A stretch of DNA of 10,965 nt from Micrococcales bacterium UBA4448 (GTDB lineage: Bacteria; Actinomycetota; Actinomycetes; Actinomycetales; Microbacteriaceae), in contig DGPE01000071.1 of assembly GCA_002390305.1 (NCBI GenBank), positions 1-10,965 on the forward strand, given 5' to 3'. The translations under genes were made by a program, and so were the position numbers. Below the pieces are notes generated by a model, which saw nothing but the letters and a program-made list of their open reading frames with translations, made no database searches and had not been told where the DNA came from. The stretch's first letter is position 1. The number at the start of each line of letters is the position of its first letter. Of the stretch, positions 6,245 through 10,965 are shown in pieces.

Positions 6245-9200
6245 TTGCATCTAAAAAGCATCACCCTGAAGGGCTTTAAATCTTTTGCCCAATCAACCAC
6301 TCTCGCCCTAGAGCCGGGGATAACTTGCGTTGTGGGACCAAACGGATCCGGTAAATCAAACGTGGTCGATGCACTGGCCTGGGTCATGGGAGAGCAGGGA
6401 GCCAAGACGCTTCGCGGCGGCAAGATGGAAGATGTCATCTTTGCTGGAACCTCGACCAAGGCACCACTGGGGCGAGCAGAGGTATCGCTGACAATTGACA
6501 ACTCCGATGGTGTTCTCCCGATTGAATTTGCCGAAGTAACGATCTCCAGAGTGCTGTTTCGAAATGGTGCGTCGGAATATTCCATAAACCAAGAGCCCTG
6601 CCGATTACTTGACGTTCAAGAGCTTCTCAGCGACACCGGACTCGGCAGAGAAATGCACGTCATCGTTGGCCAAGGACAGCTTGACACCGTATTAAAAGCC
6701 AGCCCAGCTGAGCGCCGTGCATTTATCGAGGAGGCTGCTGGAATTCTGAAATACCGCAGGCGCAAGGAGAAAACCGAACGCAAGCTCGAAGCCATGCAGG
6801 CCAACCTGACCAGGCTGCAAGATCTGATTGCGGAAATTAGGCGCAATCTCAAACCCCTTGGCAGACAAGCGGAAGTTGCTAGAAGTGCCCAGGAGATTGC
6901 CGCGGTGGCAAGAGATGCCAAGTCAAAGTTGCTTTCGGTCCAGGTCCGCAATTGCCAGGAGAGGCTAGAGAGCGCGTCGAAGTCAGAAAATGAACGCAAG
7001 GCCGAGTCTTCTTATGCCCAGCAGCAACTAGCCACTGCCCGAGCAGCAATTCAAGAGATTGAAACAGAGCTCTCCGGTGGTGCAATGGATCAAGCTAGGT
7101 CGAGGCTTTATTCAATTGAGGCCATTGAGCAAAAGCTTCGGAATTTACAGAATCTTGCCGAGCAGCGCATCAGCCTAATAGGTTCGGCAAATACTGGGCC
7201 CGAAGAAACTGAAATTTCCGAACTTCAAATCGCTCTAGCAAGTGCTGAATCGGCAAGCACAAACATGGATACCGAGATTTCGCAAAGTGGCACTGTTCTT
7301 GAAGAGCTGGAGCTAATCCGCCTCCAGGCGGCCGAAGAGCTAAACGCCTTCGATGCAAACCTCATCCGCCAGCGGAGCGCCCAAGAGGATCAGGCAAAAT
7401 CAAGGTCTCAGGCTGAGGGCTTGGTATTTGTTCAGCAATCCAGAATCGAAGCCATCACTCAGCAGAAGCTGAAGCTCGAGCAGAGCATTGCTGCTGCTCG
7501 TGAGCGAATTGGCGAGTTGGAGGCTCAACAGCGTTCGGCTGGATCTCTGGGGATTTCAACCTCAGACGATAAATTGCGGGTTGCTTATGAAAAGGCGCAG
7601 CAAGCAGAAACTGAGGCGCGCAAGCTGGTAGACGTGGCTCGTCAAAAACTGCACGCCGCCGAACGCGAAAGAGATGGCCTGGCCGCAAGACACTCTGCCC
7701 TTGGACTAACCCTTGAGCAAACAGATGGCGGCAGCGAGGTCTTGAAATCCAAACTTCAAGGAATCAAGGGCTTACTAGCCAAAAGCGTAAGCATCGATGC
7801 CGGGTTCGAAAAGGCAATTGCGGTTGCCCTGGGTGCTTTGTCCGATGCGATTGTGGTTGACTCAAAGGCTCAGGCAGTCGCTGCAATTCGCTACCTAAAA
7901 AACGAAGACATGGGCCGGGCTGAATTCATAGTCGACTCGGATGCGGCATTGAAGGGCAGTTTCTCATCTCGCGCCGGTCTGGTAAATGCCAGCACCGTTG
8001 TCACTGCTCCAAAATCAGTGTTGTCAATACTTGAGCATTTCTACCTCGCAGAGAATCTGGATGATGCGCTAGTTGCGTTGGATAAAGACGGCTCCCTAAC
8101 GGTTATCACTAAGGACGGCGACCTTGTTTCTGAGTATTCCGCAAGAGGCGGTGGGACCAAGCAGCCATCAAAGCTTGAGCTCAGCGCGGAGAGAGACAGG
8201 GCAGGCGCCGAATTAACGGTCTTTGATACTCAGCGAGTGGACCTCTCTTCGGAACTAGAACAAGCAGTCGAAGTCAGTGAAAAGGCCAGCCGCCTGGTCA
8301 AGCAATCCCTGGCCGAACTCCAGGAGCACGATGCCCTTTTGGCCGCCAGTGCAGAGCGGGCAGGTCGCATGATTGCTCAGGGGGATGCTGCGAATGAAGA
8401 AATCTCAAGGTTTGAATTGGAAATTGCTTTGCTTTCTGAGCAGGGAGTCGCTGCAGAAGAATTGCTGAAATCTTTGACTCAAGCTTTGAATGATCTACCA
8501 AAGCCCCAAACCGTTGAGGTCTCTCAGGAAGTCAGAGCAAATCTGGCATTGGAGTTGGATGCTGCTAGACAAAACGAACTGGAAGCTCGCATCCAATCAG
8601 GTGCACTGTCTGAAAGAAAAAGCGCGGCCGACCGAGAATTAGCCGTCCTAAAGGGACGCCTTGCTGAATCGGAGGCTGCAGCCAAGGCAGCTAGCGAGGC
8701 GAGCATTGCCAGAAGGCGTCAGGTTTCAAGTGCTGAAGCACTTGTTTTAGAGCTACCACCGGTTCTGGAATACACTGCAACCCTTGCAGCAACCCTCCGA
8801 CTGAGACTTCTTGATCTAGAGGCAAAACAGTCTCAGCGAACCGAGCGACTGCAGCTGGTCAGGCTCCAAGCCTCCGAGCTGGAAACCAAGTTGGCGACTC
8901 TCAACTCGTCCGTGCATGAGGTTGAGCTTCAGAATCATGAACTACGGCTCACCTTGCAGAACCTCAGTGAAAGAGTTACCACAGAGCTGTCCATGAGCCT
9001 GAGTGAACTCACCTTGGAATACCCGGAGGTTTCTGAACCAGTTGAGGATCTTCAAAAGAGCCTTAGGCAGGCCGAGTCAAAACTTTCACAGCTCGGCGCT
9101 TTTAATCCTCTCGCGCTGGAGGAGTTCTCGGCCTTAGAGGAGCGGCATAAATATTTATCGGATCAACTAACTGACCTCACCAAGGCCAGGGCTGACCTGA

Positions 9201-9703
9201 CAGGAATCATTGGTGATCTGGATGGAAAAATGCAGCACATTTTCCTTGCAGCTTTCGAAGACACTGCCAAAGAATTTGAAAAGATTTTTCCAGTTTTGTT
9301 TCCCGGCGGAACTGGTTCACTGAGCCTTACCGAACCAGAGAATCTTTTAGAGACCGGCTTGGAGGTTTCAGTTAGGCCGGCAGGCAAGCGCATCGAAAGG
9401 ATGTCACTGCTTTCTGGAGGCGAAAGGTCTTTGGCTGCGGTGGCGCTGCTGATTGCAATCTTTAAGGCCAGACCGAGTCCTTTTTATGTGCTCGATGAAG
9501 TTGAAGCTGCGCTCGACGACTCAAACCTTGGCAGGTTGTTGGAGGTCATCAAATCCTTGCGGCAGAGTTCACAACTGATCGTGATTACACATCAAAAACG
9601 AACCATGGAGATTGCTGATGCGCTCTACGGAGTCTCTATGCGTCAAGACGGCATCACTCAGGTCGTCGGGCAACGATTAGAGGTGGGGTCAGCTGATGTT
9701 TAA
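6245..9703 (+). CDS. smc: Chromosome segregation protein SMC
   Basis: SMC is the ATPase of the bacterial condensin-like complex (with ScpA and ScpB, not in this window) that folds and aligns chromosome arms. Residue numbers here count from TTG 6239 (1154 aa). The N-terminal head has LKGFKSFA (10-17), Walker A GPNGSGKS (33-40) and Q-loop VGQGQLD (143-149). A coiled coil runs from about 170 to 500, the hinge lies at about 505-640 (starting near GIKGLLAKS and ending near SARGGGTK), and a second coiled coil runs to about 950. The C-terminal head has signature LLSGGERS (1057-1064), Walker B FYVLDEVEAALDD (1082-1094) and the H-loop ITHQKRTME. All ATPase motifs are intact; length is slightly short for the family. 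TTG 6245 is chosen because MHLKSxTLKGFKSFA is the usual beginning and the Shine-Dalgarno spacing fits; TTG 6239, two codons earlier, is the alternative. The end overlaps ftsY by 8 bases. Confidence 0.96.
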   Translation: MHLKSITLKGFKSFAQSTTLALEPGITCVVGPNGSGKSNVVDALAWVMGEQGAKTLRGGKMEDVIFAGTSTKAPLGRAEVSLTIDNSDGVLPIEFAEVTISRVLFRNGASEYSINQEPCRLLDVQELLSDTGLGREMHVIVGQGQLDTVLKASPAERRAFIEEAAGILKYRRRKEKTERKLEAMQANLTRLQDLIAEIRRNLKPLGRQAEVARSAQEIAAVARDAKSKLLSVQVRNCQERLESASKSENERKAESSYAQQQLATARAAIQEIETELSGGAMDQARSRLYSIEAIEQKLRNLQNLAEQRISLIGSANTGPEETEISELQIALASAESASTNMDTEISQSGTVLEELELIRLQAAEELNAFDANLIRQRSAQEDQAKSRSQAEGLVFVQQSRIEAITQQKLKLEQSIAAARERIGELEAQQRSAGSLGISTSDDKLRVAYEKAQQAETEARKLVDVARQKLHAAERERDGLAARHSALGLTLEQTDGGSEVLKSKLQGIKGLLAKSVSIDAGFEKAIAVALGALSDAIVVDSKAQAVAAIRYLKNEDMGRAEFIVDSDAALKGSFSSRAGLVNASTVVTAPKSVLSILEHFYLAENLDDALVALDKDGSLTVITKDGDLVSEYSARGGGTKQPSKLELSAERDRAGAELTVFDTQRVDLSSELEQAVEVSEKASRLVKQSLAELQEHDALLAASAERAGRMIAQGDAANEEISRFELEIALLSEQGVAAEELLKSLTQALNDLPKPQTVEVSQEVRANLALELDAARQNELEARIQSGALSERKSAADRELAVLKGRLAESEAAAKAASEASIARRRQVSSAEALVLELPPVLEYTATLAATLRLRLLDLEAKQSQRTERLQLVRLQASELETKLATLNSSVHEVELQNHELRLTLQNLSERVTTELSMSLSELTLEYPEVSEPVEDLQKSLRQAESKLSQLGAFNPLALEEFSALEERHKYLSDQLTDLTKARADLTGIIGDLDGKMQHIFLAAFEDTAKEFEKIFPVLFPGGTGSLSLTEPENLLETGLEVSVRPAGKRIERMSLLSGGERSLAAVALLIAIFKARPSPFYVLDEVEAALDDSNLGRLLEVIKSLRQSSQLIVITHQKRTMEIADALYGVSMRQDGITQVVGQRLEVGSADV
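9680..9688 (+). promoter_or_regulatory. Shine-Dalgarno of ftsY inside smc
   Basis: GAGGTGGGG lies within the last codons of smc, 7 bases before ATG 9696. It is a strong purine-rich site and confirms the overlapping ftsY start. Confidence 0.7.
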
Positions 9704-10799
9704 GTTTCTCAAGCGTCTCAGGGGCGAAAAAGACCTTTCAGTTGAAAGTGAGCCTCAAGAAAAGCTCGCAGTCAAAGAGGCAGCTGGCAATGTCACTGCC
9801 AGTGAACTGCCTGGAATAGATTCCGCCTCGATACACGAGGAAAAAACCCAAGAGGCAGAACAGCCAAGCCAGGCATTAGCCGCTGCAGCACTGGTGACAG
9901 CTCAAGCGCCCTCAGGGCTTGAAGCAGTGGAGTTACCAAGCCGTTCTCTGGGGAAAGGCGTCAGGTCGCTGTTTGGTGATGCTGTGGACATGGATGAGCT
10001 TGAAGATATCTTGATTCTTGCCGACTTTGGAGTGGAAACCGCAGAAGAAATAGCTGCACAGGTCAAGAAAGAAGCCGGCAAGCAAGGCGCCACAACTGAC
10101 GCTGAACTAAGGCTTTTACTGAAAGACCTTTTGACCGAGCGATTGATAAGAAAAGACTCATCGCTAAATCTTGAGGACGGCAAGTTGCCATACGTTTTCT
10201 TAGTGGTCGGCGTCAACGGTGCCGGCAAAACTACAACCATTGGAAAACTTGCCAGGTGGCTAAAAGACGGCCAGTGGGAGGTGGTGCTGGGAGCAGCTGA
10301 CACTTACCGAGCAGCGGCGGTTGATCAGCTCGCGACGTGGGCAGAGCGCGCGGAATCTCCAATCGTCAGACCTGCAAAAGAAGGTGCCGATCCAGCTGCA
10401 GTTGCCTACCAAACCGTTGAAATGGCAATCAATACAGCTGCTGACATTGCAATCATTGACACCGCTGGAAGATTGCAAAACAAAAAAGACCTTATGGACG
10501 AGCTTGGCAAGATTCGCAGAGCAGTGGAAAAGCAGGCCAAAATTTCCGAAGTCTTGCTCGTGATTGATGCAACCAATGGACAAAATGCTATGAGTCAAGC
10601 CAAGGCGTTTACCGAGGTAGCGGATGTGACTGGAATCGTAATGACCAAACTGGATGGAACTGCAAAGGGTGGAATTCTCTACGCACTGCAAAAAGAACTC
10701 AATTTGCCAATTAAGCTCGTTGGTGTAGGTGAGCAAATTAATGACTTTGCTTTTTTCTCTCCCGAGGAATTTGCCAAGGGTCTAGTAGCTAAGAAATAG
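9696..10799 (+). CDS. ftsY: Signal recognition particle receptor FtsY
   Basis: FtsY is the membrane-associated SRP receptor GTPase that docks ribosome-Ffh complexes at the SecYEG translocon. The 367-aa protein starts with a short basic, amphipathic MFKFLKRLRG, a likely membrane-targeting helix, followed by a low-complexity acidic and Ala-rich linker to about residue 80. The N domain (about 80-160) contains LEDILILADFGVETA. The G domain has G1 GVNGAGKTT (172-180), DTYRAAAVDQL (202-212), G3 DTAGR (255-259), G4 TKLD (317-320) and the closing GVGE (343-346). All GTPase motifs are intact; DTY replaces the commoner DTF, a conservative change. The gene overlaps smc by 8 bases in another frame and its stop codon is part of the ffh ribosome-binding site, pointing to one smc-ftsY-ffh transcript. 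Confidence 0.97.
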   Translation: MFKFLKRLRGEKDLSVESEPQEKLAVKEAAGNVTASELPGIDSASIHEEKTQEAEQPSQALAAAALVTAQAPSGLEAVELPSRSLGKGVRSLFGDAVDMDELEDILILADFGVETAEEIAAQVKKEAGKQGATTDAELRLLLKDLLTERLIRKDSSLNLEDGKLPYVFLVVGVNGAGKTTTIGKLARWLKDGQWEVVLGAADTYRAAAVDQLATWAERAESPIVRPAKEGADPAAVAYQTVEMAINTAADIAIIDTAGRLQNKKDLMDELGKIRRAVEKQAKISEVLLVIDATNGQNAMSQAKAFTEVADVTGIVMTKLDGTAKGGILYALQKELNLPIKLVGVGEQINDFAFFSPEEFAKGLVAKK

Positions 10800-10802
10800 G
10801 AG
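10798..10802 (+). promoter_or_regulatory. Shine-Dalgarno of ffh overlapping the ftsY stop
   Basis: AGGAG starts within the ftsY TAG (10797-10799) and lies 5 bases before TTG 10808. The near-consensus site at good spacing decides that the TTG is the ffh start. Confidence 0.75.
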
Positions 10803-10807
10803 TTTCG

Positions 10808-10965
10808 TTGTTCGGCAATCTCTCTGATCGGTTATCCGACACATTCAAGAACCTCAGGGGCAAAGGCCGCCTTTCGGCAAGCGATATTGACGCAACACTT
10901 CGGGACATTAGACGGGCGCTTCTAGAGGCTGACGTGGCGCTAGAGGTTGTCAAGAATTTCATTGG
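10808..10965 (+). CDS. ffh: Signal recognition particle protein Ffh, N-terminal fragment (3' end outside window)
   Basis: These are the first 52 codons of Ffh, the SRP GTPase subunit that binds signal sequences and 4.5S RNA and pairs with FtsY. The product begins MFGNLSDRLSDTFKNLRGKGRLS and continues through DIDATLRDIRRALLEADVALEVVKNFI, the helical N domain of Ffh with its conserved RRALLEADVAL core. TTG 10808 is the start: the protein begins at the usual MFxxLxxRL and AGGAG sits 5 bases upstream. The gap after ftsY is 8 bases, so both SRP GTPases are translated from neighbouring sites on one message. The frame is open to the last base of the window; the G and M domains lie beyond it. The fragment is too short to check those domains, but the N domain is distinctive and differs from that of FtsY. 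Confidence 0.94.
   Translation, partial: MFGNLSDRLSDTFKNLRGKGRLSASDIDATLRDIRRALLEADVALEVVKNFI

Noticed and set aside
6130..6585. A 151-codon minus-strand reading frame covering the smc start and its upstream gap
   Set aside because: Most of it is antisense to the SMC ATP-binding head, and no domain is visible. It would also fill the likely promoter region.
10260..10736. A 158-codon minus-strand reading frame inside ftsY
   Set aside because: It is antisense to the conserved GTPase domain; the Cys/Ser-rich translation is typical of a shadow frame.
1..10965. tRNA or rRNA genes, CRISPR arrays, insertion sequences, phage or defence genes
   Set aside because: Nothing of this kind was seen. Coding sequence covers nearly all of the window and belongs to core families, with no direct-repeat arrays, transposase motifs or visible change in base use.

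Overview
The window is a stretch of chromosomal housekeeping DNA from an actinobacterium. RecG, SMC, FtsY and Ffh, the cysteine-free L32 and the order recG-coaD-yceD(DUF177)-rpmF-rnc-mutM-smc-ftsY-ffh fit that phylum best. By eye the G+C is near 50%, the genes are packed with almost no spacers, and many starts are GTG or TTG. Together these suggest a streamlined, moderate-GC member of the Microbacteriaceae, such as the freshwater Luna-type lineages. The lineage call is inference from protein flavour and layout; no rRNA is present to confirm it.

Layout. (1) Bases 3-209 hold the C-terminal end of citrate synthase (gltA, +), which interlocks tail to tail with rsmD (-, 206-775), a 16S rRNA methyltransferase. 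(2) A 49-bp divergent gap separates rsmD from a tight forward cluster: recG (825-2939), coaD (2949-3437), a DUF177/YceD gene (3434-3940), rpmF (3943-4146), rnc (4150-4824) and mutM (4824-5726). Gaps are 9 bp or less and three junctions overlap, so this is probably one operon. (3) A small four-helix membrane protein of unknown function (-, 5723-6106) interlocks tail to tail with mutM. (4) After a gap of about 135 bp containing the only obvious room for a promoter in the right half, smc (6245-9703), ftsY (9696-10799) and ffh (10808 onward, cut by the window end) form a second forward operon.

How the genes work together. The first operon mixes DNA repair (RecG fork reversal and Holliday-junction processing, MutM removal of 8-oxoguanine), ribosome production (YceD-L32 for the large subunit, RNase III for rRNA processing, and RsmD divergently for the small subunit) and coenzyme A synthesis (CoaD). 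The second operon joins chromosome organisation (SMC) with the two GTPases of co-translational membrane targeting (FtsY receptor and Ffh).

I looked for an undescribed system and do not see one. All genes but one belong to well-known families with intact key motifs. The points worth a second look are small: the unassigned membrane gene, two convergent gene pairs locked by the same CTAG overlap, the choice of smc start, translation coupling without Shine-Dalgarno sites, and two short inverted repeats between rsmD and recG.
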